NCBI GenBank assembly: GCA_020073375.1
Contig: JAIQFG010000015.1
Coordinates: 1-64,000 of the forward strand
Length of the DNA stretch: 64,000 nucleotides
DNA from: Terriglobia bacterium
GTDB lineage: Bacteria; Acidobacteriota; Terriglobia; Acidiferrales; UBA7541
Direction of reading: 5' to 3'
A program made the translations under genes and the position numbers. Numbering within the stretch: position 1 is the first letter of the stretch; every line of letters starts with the position of its first letter. The notes under the pieces are model-generated. The model searched no databases. It saw only the letters and a program-made list of their open reading frames with translations, and was not told the origin of the DNA. This document shows positions 36,469 through 44,911 of the stretch, one piece after another.

Positions 36469-37226
36469 CGCAGGCATCCGATCGCGGCCTCCCCGGAACG
36501 CGCCCCGAAGGCGTCACTGACGAGCGCGAAGCCGCCGCCCAAGTCCGCGAAATGTTCGGGCGCATCGCGCCGCGGTATGACCTGCTCAATCATCTTTTGT
36601 CGCTCGACGTCGATAAAATGTGGCGCCGCCGCGTCGCGAAAAGATTCAGCGTGATCCTGCGTGATCCACAAGCCCGCGTCCTCGACCTGTGCTGCGGCAC
36701 CGGCGACCTCGCCTTTGCTTTCCGCAAGCAAGCGCCGCGCGGCGCGCAAATCACGGGCTCCGATTTTGTGCCGCAAATGCTGGTCCGAGCCCGCGCCAAG
36801 GCCGCGGCCTCCGGCGCGACCGTTGATTTCGTCGAGGCGGATGCCCTGGCGCTGCCGTTCGACGACGCAAGTTTCGATCTGGTCTCCTGCGCGTTCGGGT
36901 TTCGCAACCTCGCGAATTACGAGCGCGGCTTGCGCGAAATTCATCGCGTGCTCAAGCCCGGCGGCTCGATCGCGATCCTGGAATTCGCCGAACCTCCCGG
37001 GAAAATATTCGGCGCGCTGTACCGCTTCTATTTTCGCGATGTCTTGCCGCGCCTGGGCGGCTGGATTTCCGGCAACACATCCGCCTACTCGTACTTGCCG
37101 AGATCGGTGAGCAAATTTCCGTCGCCCGAATTATTGCAGCAGGAATTTCAGCGCGCGGGATTTTTCGGCGTTCAATTCCAGCGCTGGACAGGCGGAATCG
37201 TGACAGTGCATACGGGCCGTAAGTAG
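36465..37226 (+). CDS. ubiE: UbiE/MenG C-methyltransferase
   Basis: 253 residues from ATG 36465. SAM site VLDLCCGTGDLAFAF, acidic motif II in ADALALPFDDASFDLV, and family blocks MFGRIAPRYDLLNHLLSLDVDKMWRR and NTSAYSYLPRSVSKFPSPEL. Methylates demethylmenaquinone (or the ubiquinone precursor); acidobacteria mostly use menaquinone. Coupled to aroB, whose pathway supplies chorismate for menaquinone. Stop TAG is the GTAG foot of repeat A5. Confidence 0.93.
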   Translation: MTQASDRGLPGTRPEGVTDEREAAAQVREMFGRIAPRYDLLNHLLSLDVDKMWRRRVAKRFSVILRDPQARVLDLCCGTGDLAFAFRKQAPRGAQITGSDFVPQMLVRARAKAAASGATVDFVEADALALPFDDASFDLVSCAFGFRNLANYERGLREIHRVLKPGGSIAILEFAEPPGKIFGALYRFYFRDVLPRLGGWISGNTSAYSYLPRSVSKFPSPELLQQEFQRAGFFGVQFQRWTGGIVTVHTGRK

Positions 37227-37303
37227 GACAGGCTTCAGCCTGTCTGGTTTTTGTGGTGGTCACGTCAGCAAACCGAAACCCGACAGGCTGAAGCCTGTCC
37301 TAC
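37223..37303. repeat. family A palindrome doublet (A5)
   Basis: GTAG plus GACAGGCTTCAGCCTGTC and GACAGGCTGAAGCCTGTC plus CTAC, followed by TTTTTC. It contains the ubiE stop codon and, with the T-run, could end ubiE transcription. It lies between convergent genes. Confidence 0.9.
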
Positions 37304-37363
37304 TTTTTCTTCCGTCCTTCGTCGCTCGGAATGAAGGCGTGGTGGGGGACGTTCGAGACGAAT

Positions 37364-38755
37364 CTAATTCTCCAGCCCCAGCAGTCGAATCTTATTCAGC
37401 AGCGTCTTGTACGAAACCCCCAATTGCTCCGCCGCGCGCGTCTTATTCCACTTGCAAGCCTTCAGCGCCGATTCAATCTTGAACCGCTCCACGTGATCCA
37501 CGGCGCGCGTCGCCACTTCCTGCAGCGTGCCTCCCCAATCGAACGAATCGCCCAGCATCCCATCGGGAATGTGCCCGTCGGGAGGCCGCGGCGCGGGCAA
37601 TTGCAGGTCCGCGGCGTCGATCGCGTCGGTATCCGAAAGAATGGCCGCGCGCTCGATTGTGTTCTGCAACTCTCGCACGTTCCCCGGCCAGCCGTAGCTG
37701 CGCAGGGCGGCAGTGGCTGCGGCCGCGAACTTCAAATTCGGCTTGCGAAATTCCCGCCGGAAGCGGTCCAGGAAATGTTCGGCCAGCGTCAGCACGTCGT
37801 CGCCGCGCTCGCTCAGCGGAGGGATCGTGATGGGCACCGCGGCGATGCGGAAATACAAATCCTCGCGAAATGTTTTCGCCGCGACGGCTTCGCGCAAGTC
37901 CTTGTTCGTGGCCGCCAGGATGCGCACGTCGATATCCACCAGTTGCGTTCCGCCCACGCGCTCGAAGCTTCTTTCCTCGAGCACGCGCAACAGTTTCGCC
38001 TGCGTCGGCAAAGGCAACTCCGCGATTTCGTCTAGAAAAATCGTGCCGCGATTGGCGAGTTCCATCTTCCCGACCTTGCGCGAACCCGCCCCGGTGTACG
38101 CCCCGCGTTCATGGCCGAACAATTCGTTTTCCACCAGCCCTTCGGGAATCGCCGCGCAGTTCAGCGCCACAAACGGATGCGTGCGCCGCGGAGAAAGATG
38201 ATGAATGGCGCGCGCGAAAAGTTCCTTGCCCGTGCCGCTTTGTCCCAGCAGCAGCACGGTTGAGTCGGTGGCCGCCACGCGCTGCACCTGGTGCGTGGCC
38301 TCCTGCATGGATTTGTGTTCGCCGACAATGCGCGGAAAACCGTAACGCTCGGTGTATTCCTCTCGCAGCAGCAGATTTTCGCGCTGCAATTCCTGCTGCT
38401 CGGTGGCCCGCGCCACCAGCAGGTTCAAGTGCTCCAGGTCCACGGGTTTCTGAATGAAGTCGTACGCGCCTTCCTTCATCGCGGTCACGGCCTCTTCCAC
38501 CGACCCGTACGCGGTGATCAGAATTACGGGAATAGTGGGATCGGCCGCCTTGGTTTCGCGGAGCACGTCCAGGCCCGAGCATCCCGGCAACTTCAAATCC
38601 GTGAGCACCAGAAGGTACCGCCGCGCCTTGACCTTGGCCACCGCCGAGGATCCGTCCGGCGCTTCGTCCACCGTGTGCCCGGCGCGCTCCAAAGCCTTGC
38701 GCAGCATGGCGCGGAGTTCATGTTTGTCTTCTACAAGAAGAAGAGGTTCCATCAA
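37364..38755 (-). CDS. NtrC-family sigma-54 response regulator
   Basis: 463 residues. Receiver with D53 (LLVLTDLKLPG), AAA+ domain with GQSGTGKE, sigma-54 loop GAYTGA (a known variant of GAFTGA), RGTIFLDEIAELP and a Fis-type HTH (TRAAEQLGVSYKTLLNKI). It is the third sigma-54 activator in the window. Same strand and downstream of an NtrB-like kinase (39670), with a hypothetical gene between. Targets unknown; the association with pilD suggests a link to surface structures, which is inference. Confidence 0.9.
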   Translation of the reverse strand: MMEPLLLVEDKHELRAMLRKALERAGHTVDEAPDGSSAVAKVKARRYLLVLTDLKLPGCSGLDVLRETKAADPTIPVILITAYGSVEEAVTAMKEGAYDFIQKPVDLEHLNLLVARATEQQELQRENLLLREEYTERYGFPRIVGEHKSMQEATHQVQRVAATDSTVLLLGQSGTGKELFARAIHHLSPRRTHPFVALNCAAIPEGLVENELFGHERGAYTGAGSRKVGKMELANRGTIFLDEIAELPLPTQAKLLRVLEERSFERVGGTQLVDIDVRILAATNKDLREAVAAKTFREDLYFRIAAVPITIPPLSERGDDVLTLAEHFLDRFRREFRKPNLKFAAAATAALRSYGWPGNVRELQNTIERAAILSDTDAIDAADLQLPAPRPPDGHIPDGMLGDSFDWGGTLQEVATRAVDHVERFKIESALKACKWNKTRAAEQLGVSYKTLLNKIRLLGLEN

Positions 38756-38889
38756 ATTACTTCTACCATGATTTCAGCGCGTGCAGGGCGCGAGCCCGGA
38801 ATCGTGTGCGGAGTTCGCTATCGGGCGGGTGAGTGAACACTGTGGAATTTTTATTCCAGTCGCGGTTGATTCGAGGGCGAGCCGCATTG

Positions 38890-38966
38890 GTAGCTCCGGC
38901 GTCCCGCCGGCAGTTTTTGATTTTGCCTGAGGATGAATAAACCTGCCGGCGAGCCGCCGGCGCTAC
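38890..38966. repeat. family C palindrome doublet (C2)
   Basis: GTAG plus CTCCGGCGTCCCGCCGGCAG, spacer, CTGCCGGCGAGCCGCCGGCG plus CTAC. In the 275-base gap between the response regulator and the coiled-coil gene; no other feature seen there. Confidence 0.88.
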
Positions 38967-39030
38967 AAAAAACGCGCGAAGGTCAGTCGAATTGTTTTCG
39001 GATGGCAATCTTGCAGCGGGGACCAGTCGC

Positions 39031-39612
39031 CTACGGCTGCCGCACCCACCCGGGGTCGCCGCCCGCCTGGCGCAGCGCGTCTTCCAGGTCGGAAAGATCC
39101 TGCTTGTCCTTGGCCACATCCGCGGTCTTGACGTCAATGTTTGCCTTGGTGTCGATCAGGTCTTTGTTGGTCAACTGTTCCTTCATCGCAACGTTCGGAT
39201 CGCTGTAATACTGCTGCTGTTTCAAGTTGTATTCGCGCTGCAGGATGTCGAGTTCCTTGGAATCTGCCGCGAGCAGTTTGTTCGCATCGGCGAACACCTT
39301 GCGCCAGTAGGCTTCGTCCTTCACCACCGGTTTCCCGGCTTCCGTGGTTGTGGTTTCACCCGCGGCGGGTTTGGCCTGATCGGGGGCCTGCGCGGGCGCC
39401 GGTTCCTGCCCGACGACATTTACGGTTCCGTTGATGCTCCCCAGATTGTCGTTGTCGATGACCATCTTGGGTTTCGGCGCGGTCTTCTTCTGGGCCTGCG
39501 CCTTGCGGGCGGCGTCGGCGACGCTGTCCTGGGGAGTGCGCGCGTTCATGGCCGCGGAGGAACACAGCAGTGCGCTGGCCAGCCCTGCGAAAACAAATGT
39601 CTTTGTATTCAT
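39031..39612 (-). CDS. secreted coiled-coil protein, unknown function
   Basis: 193 residues from ATG 39612. Signal peptide (KTFVFAGLASALLCSSAAMNA), a Lys/Gln-rich segment, a Pro/Ala linker (QEPAPAQAPDQAKPAAGE) and a C-terminal coiled coil (about 110-185: DEAYWRKVFADANKLL... KELDILQREYNLKQQQYYSD). No family is recognised beyond this; proteins with such a layout are common in acidobacteria. It lies between the kinase and the regulator of a two-component pair. Confidence 0.75.
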   Translation of the reverse strand: MNTKTFVFAGLASALLCSSAAMNARTPQDSVADAARKAQAQKKTAPKPKMVIDNDNLGSINGTVNVVGQEPAPAQAPDQAKPAAGETTTTEAGKPVVKDEAYWRKVFADANKLLAADSKELDILQREYNLKQQQYYSDPNVAMKEQLTNKDLIDTKANIDVKTADVAKDKQDLSDLEDALRQAGGDPGWVRQP

Positions 39613-39669
39613 AGTCTTTCGCCGCCTTTCGGAGAGATTTCGGCGGAACATTATCCCAACGACACTATT

Positions 39670-41046
39670 TTAGATGCGCGCATCGGCCGAATCAATGACC
39701 CTGACGGCTTCGCGTACAAAGGGTAACCATACGATGAACTCAGCCCCCCCCTCGGACTGGTTGCGCGCTTCGATCGTGCCCCCGTGCTGCACCAGGATCT
39801 TTTGCACCACCGCGAGTCCGAGCCCGGTGCCGTTGGTTTTGGTGGTGTAAAACGGCACGAAAATCTTGCTCATGGCCTCCGGCGGAATCCCCGGACCATT
39901 ATCGGAAATGGATATTCGCTGCCCCTGCTGCATCGTTCCGGAGTGGTCGATATCGCCGCGAATGATCACGCGGCCTCCAGCGGGATTTTCGGAAACGGCC
40001 TCGGCGGCGTTGCGCGCAAGGTTCAACAGGGCCTGATACAAAAGTGCATCGTCCCCAGACACTTGTGCGAACGCTCCCATGGCCGTGATTGGAATCCCCG
40101 GCACAGTCTCTTCGACCTCCACGCGAATCCGGTCAATCATGGGCCTCAGGTCGACCTGTTCGTCGGCCAGTTGCAGCGGGCGGGCGAATTTCAGGAACTC
40201 GGTGACGACGTGCGTCAGCGCGCGCGTCTGCTGCAGGATTTTATCGCCGTGCTCGCGCAATTCCGTGCCGGATTCGGCCTCGCTGCGAATCATCTGCGCA
40301 TATCCGGAAATCGTGGCCAGCGCGTTCTTGAATTCGTGCGCGATGCCGGCGGAAAGCTCGCCGAGCGCGGCCAGATTTTCCTTCATCTGAATCTGTTTTT
40401 GCAGCGCGGCAAGCTCGGTGAGGTCGCTGAGCAGGCAAATCGCTCCGGTAACTTCGGTGTCGTTGCCCAGGATCGGCGAAATCGTCACGCCCAGTTGCCG
40501 CAATTCGTGCGACGGCGTGATGTATTCCACTTCCTCGCGCCGGAACGTCCGCCCTTGCGCCAGGCACGCGGCGATCAGTTGCGTCAGGCCCGAATCGGCG
40601 CCCAGCACTTCGTTGTAGCGCCGGTACGCCAGCGCTTTCACGCCCAGCGCAAGTTCGGCGGCGGGATTCGCGCTGGTCACCAAGCCAGAGTCGTTCACCA
40701 GGAGCAGGCCCGCGGGCATGTTGCGCGTGACGGCTTCGCTGAGCCGTTCGGTTTGCTTGGCGCGCTCGCGCTCGGCCTTGTGCAGGGCTTCGAGCTCTTT
40801 TTCCTGTTCCTTTAATTTCTGGATCACCGCCTGCATCGACGCGGTCACGAACGCGGTGGGATTGTCGGTGCGCGGTGTGGATGCGGCAAGCGCATCGCCG
40901 CCCTTGGAGCCGCCGCGAAACATCCGTCGCGCCGCGAGCACCGCCAGGACACCCGCGGCAAGGATGATCGCGAACAATACGCCGGACAAGATCCCGAGCA
41001 TCCCCAGTCCGGGTGCGGCCGACGCGGCTAGAATCATGATTTCCAC
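39670..41046 (-). CDS. NtrB-like PAS sensor histidine kinase
   Basis: 458 residues. One N-terminal helix (about 17-42), coiled linker rich in Glu/Lys, PAS domain (MPAGLLLVNDSGLVTSANPAAE), H-box SAGIAHEFKNALATISGYA and HATPase boxes (NLARNAAEAV, DNGPGIPPEAM, GTGLGLAVVQK). The phospho-site reads HEFKNAL instead of HExRNPL. It begins four bases after the prepilin peptidase stop, so the two share a transcript. Likely partner of the NtrC-like regulator at 37364. Confidence 0.9.
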   Translation of the reverse strand: MEIMILAASAAPGLGMLGILSGVLFAIILAAGVLAVLAARRMFRGGSKGGDALAASTPRTDNPTAFVTASMQAVIQKLKEQEKELEALHKAERERAKQTERLSEAVTRNMPAGLLLVNDSGLVTSANPAAELALGVKALAYRRYNEVLGADSGLTQLIAACLAQGRTFRREEVEYITPSHELRQLGVTISPILGNDTEVTGAICLLSDLTELAALQKQIQMKENLAALGELSAGIAHEFKNALATISGYAQMIRSEAESGTELREHGDKILQQTRALTHVVTEFLKFARPLQLADEQVDLRPMIDRIRVEVEETVPGIPITAMGAFAQVSGDDALLYQALLNLARNAAEAVSENPAGGRVIIRGDIDHSGTMQQGQRISISDNGPGIPPEAMSKIFVPFYTTKTNGTGLGLAVVQKILVQHGGTIEARNQSEGGAEFIVWLPFVREAVRVIDSADARI

Positions 41047-41049
41047 GAT

Positions 41050-41949
41050 TTATTTCACCGCCAGTAGCGATTGATACCAATGAAGCGCGGGCGTCCCGAA
41101 GAACAACACCAGCAGGGCTCCCGCTCCCAGAAATGTACCAAACGGCAGTTCGTAATCGCGCCCCTTTTTCGTGAGCGAGATCAAAAGGATACCGATGACG
41201 CTGCCTAGCAGCGACCCCGCCAGCACCGTCATCATCGTCCGCTTCAATCCCAGGAATGCGCCCACCGCCGCCATCATTTTCACGTCGCCCAGGCCCATGC
41301 CTTCGCGCCCGCGCAGCCGGAAATATCCCTCGGCCACAAGCCACAGCAATCCGCTTCCGGCGAGCGCCCCCAGGCAGCCATCCGCAAACGACAACGCCCT
41401 GTCCGGCGGAGGAAATTCAAACCAGCGGTTCGCCAGCCACAGCGCGGTGCCGTCGAACGGCTTGGTGATCAGGGTGAACAGCAACCCGGCGCCGAATCCG
41501 AATAAATTCACTTCGTCCGGCAGAATGCGCTCGCGCACGTCCGTAATGGTCAGCACCACAAGCAGCGCGGAAAACACCTGCCACTTCAGCGCATCCACCG
41601 TAACGCCGAATACGAAATAGCACGCCAGAAACAGCAGCCCGGTGAGCAACTCCACAGCGGGGTACATGCCGGAAATTTTCGTTTTGCAGTTGCGGCATTT
41701 CCCGCGCAGGATCAGCCAGCTCAGCACCGGAATATTGTCGTAAGGGGCGATCCCCTTGCCGCATTTCGGGCAACTCGACGCGGGCATAACGATCGATTTA
41801 TCCGCGGGAATGCGCAGAATGCAGACATTCAGGAAACTTCCGATGACCAAGCCGAGCAAAAACACGCCAAGAGGGATCACCTGTTGAATGTGCCATAGAC
41901 GAAACGATGGAACAATGCTCGCCGTGCCGCAGATGAAGCAATCAAGCAA
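41050..41949 (-). CDS. pilD: prepilin peptidase / N-methyltransferase
   Basis: 299 residues. N-terminal methylase part with FLLGLVIGSFLNVCILRIP and two Cys pairs (CPKCGKGIAPYDNIPVLSW, CRNCKTKI). The aspartic protease sites are D in ITDVRERILPDE and D in GMGLGDVKMMA (the GxGD signature). Eight helices. It cleaves and methylates pilins and pseudopilins, so it serves both pilus systems here. The start is not certain: the first 25 residues are weakly hydrophobic and MPWxx-type alternatives do not exist; the longest frame was kept. Confidence 0.95.
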   Translation of the reverse strand: MLDCFICGTASIVPSFRLWHIQQVIPLGVFLLGLVIGSFLNVCILRIPADKSIVMPASSCPKCGKGIAPYDNIPVLSWLILRGKCRNCKTKISGMYPAVELLTGLLFLACYFVFGVTVDALKWQVFSALLVVLTITDVRERILPDEVNLFGFGAGLLFTLITKPFDGTALWLANRWFEFPPPDRALSFADGCLGALAGSGLLWLVAEGYFRLRGREGMGLGDVKMMAAVGAFLGLKRTMMTVLAGSLLGSVIGILLISLTKKGRDYELPFGTFLGAGALLVLFFGTPALHWYQSLLAVK

Positions 41950-41971
41950 CAGCCGGCATAGGTTCGCCGTT

Positions 41972-42052
41972 GTAGGACAGACACTCTTGTCTGTCCGGTC
42001 TTACGCGCGCCAACGAAAATCTAAACCGGACAGACAAGAGTGTCTGTCCTAC
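41972..42052. repeat. family D palindrome doublet (D2)
   Basis: GTAG plus GACAGACACTCTTGTCTGTC, then GACAGACAAGAGTGTCTGTC plus CTAC. An intact copy between the divergent pilD and alpha/beta hydrolase genes. Confidence 0.92.
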
Positions 42053-42145
42053 TGAAACCCGCTCGCACTCGGTGGATGTCATTTGCCAACACCACGTTGG
42101 TTTGACACCCCTCCCCCCGCCTCTTATATTGAAAATCTACACAAT

Positions 42146-43183
42146 ATGCCCTGGCTGGAACAAAAAATTCGCCACTACGAACACGCCCGGTGGACCGTGG
42201 ACGACAACCGCCGCGTGTTCCCCTTCGCCTGGGGCCTGGAGCACATCGGCGGCAGCGCCGACGAACCCGACCCGCGCGGATTCCTCAACGCCTGGGTCGA
42301 CCACACGCTGGCGCACAGCGACGAATGGTTTGCCACCACGCCCGTCGACGATTACGTCCTGCACCCCTCGGAAAACGGCGGCTCCGGCGGCCGCGTGCTT
42401 ACCTTCACCAGCCAGATCGTTTCTCCATGGCCAAAAAATAATCTGGTCCACGCGCGATTTTTCCGCGCTCGCGCAACGGGCCCTGCCGTGGTCCTGCTGC
42501 CAAACTGGAATGCGAAGTGGGAGGGCCAGGTCAATCTCTGCCGCTGGCTGAACAAGCTGGGCATTTCCGTCCTGCGCCTTTCGCTGCCGTATCACGATCG
42601 CCGCGTCGCCCCCGGACACGAGCGCGCCGATCAGCTGGTGGGCTCGAACGTCGGCCTCACGCTGCAGGCCACGCGCCAGGCCATCACGGATACGCGCCGC
42701 TGCCTGCGCTGGCTGGAGCAACAGGGATACACGCGCCTGGGCTTGGTGGGCACCAGCATCGGCTCCGCCGTCGGCTCGATCACCATGGCTCACGATACAG
42801 CGGTGCGCGCCGGAGGTTTTCTCCACGTCTCCACGTATTTTTCCGACGCCGTGCGCACCGGCATGACCACCATGCATGTCTGGGAAGGCCTGCGGTCCAA
42901 TGTCACCGAAGACGAATTGCGCCGCTGGTGGACCCCTATCAGCCCCGTCCCGTACATGGACCGCCTGCGCCATTCCGGACAGCGCCTGCTGATGATCAGC
43001 GGCCGCTACGACCCGACTTTCTGGTTTGAATTCACCGACGAAATGTTTCGCGCGCTGCGGAAGAAAGGCGTGCGCCTCGAGACGCTGGTCCTCCCCTGCG
43101 GACACTACTCGCTGGAGTTGGCGCCGTTTGCGTTCCCCGCCGGATTAAAGTTGGGATTATTTTTGTTTGAAGCGCTTGGGTAG
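42146..43183 (+). CDS. alpha/beta hydrolase-fold protein
   Basis: 345 residues from ATG 42146 (the frame opens at 42083). Nucleophile elbow GLVGTSIGSAVGS, Asp in ISGRYDPTFWFEF, and His in PCGHYSLEL make a full Ser-Asp-His triad in order. The N-terminal 100 residues are a domain not recognised (KIRHYEHARWTVDDNRRVFPFAWGLEHIGG). No signal peptide, so likely cytoplasmic; substrate unknown. The stop TAG is the GTAG foot of repeat E4. Confidence 0.75.
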   Translation: MPWLEQKIRHYEHARWTVDDNRRVFPFAWGLEHIGGSADEPDPRGFLNAWVDHTLAHSDEWFATTPVDDYVLHPSENGGSGGRVLTFTSQIVSPWPKNNLVHARFFRARATGPAVVLLPNWNAKWEGQVNLCRWLNKLGISVLRLSLPYHDRRVAPGHERADQLVGSNVGLTLQATRQAITDTRRCLRWLEQQGYTRLGLVGTSIGSAVGSITMAHDTAVRAGGFLHVSTYFSDAVRTGMTTMHVWEGLRSNVTEDELRRWWTPISPVPYMDRLRHSGQRLLMISGRYDPTFWFEFTDEMFRALRKKGVRLETLVLPCGHYSLELAPFAFPAGLKLGLFLFEALG

Positions 43184-43280
43184 CACAGCCACTCTTGGCT
43201 TTGGGATTTTGTAGCCTGTTCGTGCGTCACCGGGCCGAATTCAATCGCAAACATCACACAGGCAGGAGTGCCTGTGCTAC
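43180..43280. repeat. family E palindrome doublet (E4)
   Basis: GTAG plus CACAGCCACTCTTGGCTTTG, a middle with TTTTGTAGCC shared with E1, then CACAGGCAGGAGTGCCTGTG plus CTAC. Contains the stop codon of the hydrolase. Confidence 0.88.
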
Positions 43281-43312
43281 TCATGGGTTTCCGCCGGCCG
43301 TCGGGTTGCGGC

Positions 43313-43741
43313 TTATGCTGAAGAACCTTTTTCCGTCTTATTCTCCAAAATTCGCCGGTATTTCTCCGCCAGCGCCTTGGGTTTCCCGTTGCTCCCGCAG
43401 ACCACGTGAATCGTCTCGCCCTCGGCCAGCAACTCGCCCGTTCCATCGCGCAGAATTTCATACCCGAAATGAATCGTCCGCCGCTTCACCACAACCACGC
43501 GCGTGCGCACGCGCAGCAGATCGTCGTAATGTGCAGGCCGCCGGTACCGGCACTTTGATTCGGCCACCACGATCATGCTGTCGTCCTCGATCTCCATCCG
43601 CCGGTAATCGATCCCCAGATTGCGCATGTACTCCACGCGCCCAACCTCGAAATAAATGTAGTAATTGCCGTAGTAAACCACGCCCATCTTGTCAGTTTCG
43701 GCGTACCGCACGCGGACCAGTGTGTCGAATGTTTGGTTCAT
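43313..43741 (-). CDS. YbgC-type acyl-CoA thioesterase (hotdog fold)
   Basis: 142 residues. The 4-hydroxybenzoyl-CoA thioesterase signature VRYAETDKMGVVYYGNYYIYFE with catalytic Asp, followed by VGRVEYMRNLG and the central strand pattern CRYRRPAHYDDLLRVRT. It hydrolyses short acyl-CoAs; in Tol-Pal clusters YbgC acts near the membrane, but no tol genes are here. A plain one-gene unit. Confidence 0.9.
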   Translation of the reverse strand: MNQTFDTLVRVRYAETDKMGVVYYGNYYIYFEVGRVEYMRNLGIDYRRMEIEDDSMIVVAESKCRYRRPAHYDDLLRVRTRVVVVKRRTIHFGYEILRDGTGELLAEGETIHVVCGSNGKPKALAEKYRRILENKTEKGSSA

Positions 43742-43839
43742 CGGGAAGGGAATTGTAACAGAACGTTTGCAGGCGCAGCAGTGCCGTCCATTGCCGAATG
43801 CTGCGGCATATCAGGAAAGGCGTGTCCCGCGATGTCTTC

Positions 43840-43916
43840 GTAGCGCCGGCGTCCCGCCGGCAGGTTTTACTGGCCCATGCAAAAAAAATAAAATGCCGGC
43901 GAGACGCCGGCGCTAC
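43840..43916. repeat. family C palindrome doublet (C3)
   Basis: GTAG plus CGCCGGCGTCCCGCCGGCAG, spacer, TGCCGGCGAGACGCCGGCG plus CTAC. The best-preserved C copy. The surrounding 304-base gap (43742-44045) between the thioesterase start and the hydratase stop holds nothing else that was recognised. Confidence 0.92.
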
Positions 43917-44045
43917 CAAAACCGGGAATCTCGACGACGTTGCCGTTCCCTCACGTCAATTTCCGAAAATCAGATTCCGCGCGCCCAAAATGGGGCGGCG
44001 TCCGCGATGGTTTTCCGCCCCCGCGCTGCAATCCGCCGGCGTCGC

Positions 44046-44825
44046 CTATTTCGCTTTCCACCGCGGCGCGCGCTTCTCCAGAAACGCCGCCAGCCCTTCG
44101 CGAAAATCCTCGGTCGACCGCATCTGAGCGCTTTCCGCGATGGCCAGCTCCAGCTCCCGGTCCAGCTCCGGCGCGGCCGAATCGCGCAGAAGTTTTTTGG
44201 TCTTGAACAGGCTCACCGGACTCGACGCAAGCAAATCCTTCGCCACCCGGTGCGCCGCATCCATCAGCCCGGCCGCGGGCGCGATTTCGTTCACCAATCC
44301 CAGGCTCAGGGCTTCGGCGGCATCGATGATTTTTCCGGAAAGCAGCAGATCGCGCGCGCGTTTCTCCCCAATCTGCCGAGTCAAAAATACGGACACGATG
44401 GCCGGAATAAATCCGATGCGCACTTCCGGGTATCCGAATTTCGCCTCCGGCGCGGCAATCGTGAAATCGCACAGCGTCGCCAGGCCGCATCCCCCCGCCA
44501 CCGCCGCACCGTTCACCGCGGCAATCGTGGGCTTCGGAAAACTCCAGATCCGCCGGTACAGCCGCGCCGTGCGCCGCGAATCCTCCAGATGCTCGGTCGG
44601 CGACTGCGTCGCGAGCGCCTTCAGCGCATCGAGATCCATCCCCGCGCAAAACGCCTTGCCCGCTCCGGTCAATATCACCACCCGCGCCGGGTTCGCCTCA
44701 GCCTCAGCGAACGCGCCCAGCAAATCCCCGATCATCGCGGCGGAAATGGCGTTGCGCTTCTCCGGCCGGTTCAGCGTAATGGTCGCGATCTCGCCCGCAA
44801 ATTCGAGTTGGAGTGTGGATGGCAT
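44046..44825 (-). CDS. enoyl-CoA hydratase/isomerase family protein
   Basis: 259 residues from ATG 44825; the frame is open to 44885 but runs into repeat A6. Crotonase fold: RPEKRNAISAAM, oxyanion loop GAGKAFCAGMDLD, second loop NGAAVAGGCGLATLCDF and the C-terminal RSTEDFREGLAAFLEKR. Both Gly positions of the oxyanion hole are present. In a group with HMG-CoA lyase and an acyl-CoA carboxyltransferase, methylglutaconyl-CoA hydratase (leucine breakdown) is likely, but the substrate is inferred. Confidence 0.87.
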   Translation of the reverse strand: MPSTLQLEFAGEIATITLNRPEKRNAISAAMIGDLLGAFAEAEANPARVVILTGAGKAFCAGMDLDALKALATQSPTEHLEDSRRTARLYRRIWSFPKPTIAAVNGAAVAGGCGLATLCDFTIAAPEAKFGYPEVRIGFIPAIVSVFLTRQIGEKRARDLLLSGKIIDAAEALSLGLVNEIAPAAGLMDAAHRVAKDLLASSPVSLFKTKKLLRDSAAPELDRELELAIAESAQMRSTEDFREGLAAFLEKRAPRWKAK

Positions 44826-44830
44826 CTCAA

Positions 44831-44911
44831 GTAGGACAGGCTTCAGCCTGTCTGCTTTATTTGCTTGGCGCAAGACTAAATTCAAAAGCGACAGGCTGGT
44901 GCCTGTCCTAC
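44831..44911. repeat. family A palindrome doublet (A6)
   Basis: GTAG plus GACAGGCTTCAGCCTGTC and GACAGGCTGGTGCCTGTC plus CTAC. Sits between HMG-CoA lyase and the hydratase in the minus-strand group; its CTAC foot is the HMG-CoA lyase stop codon, and its left foot is five bases from the hydratase ATG, where it displaces any ribosome site. Confidence 0.9.
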
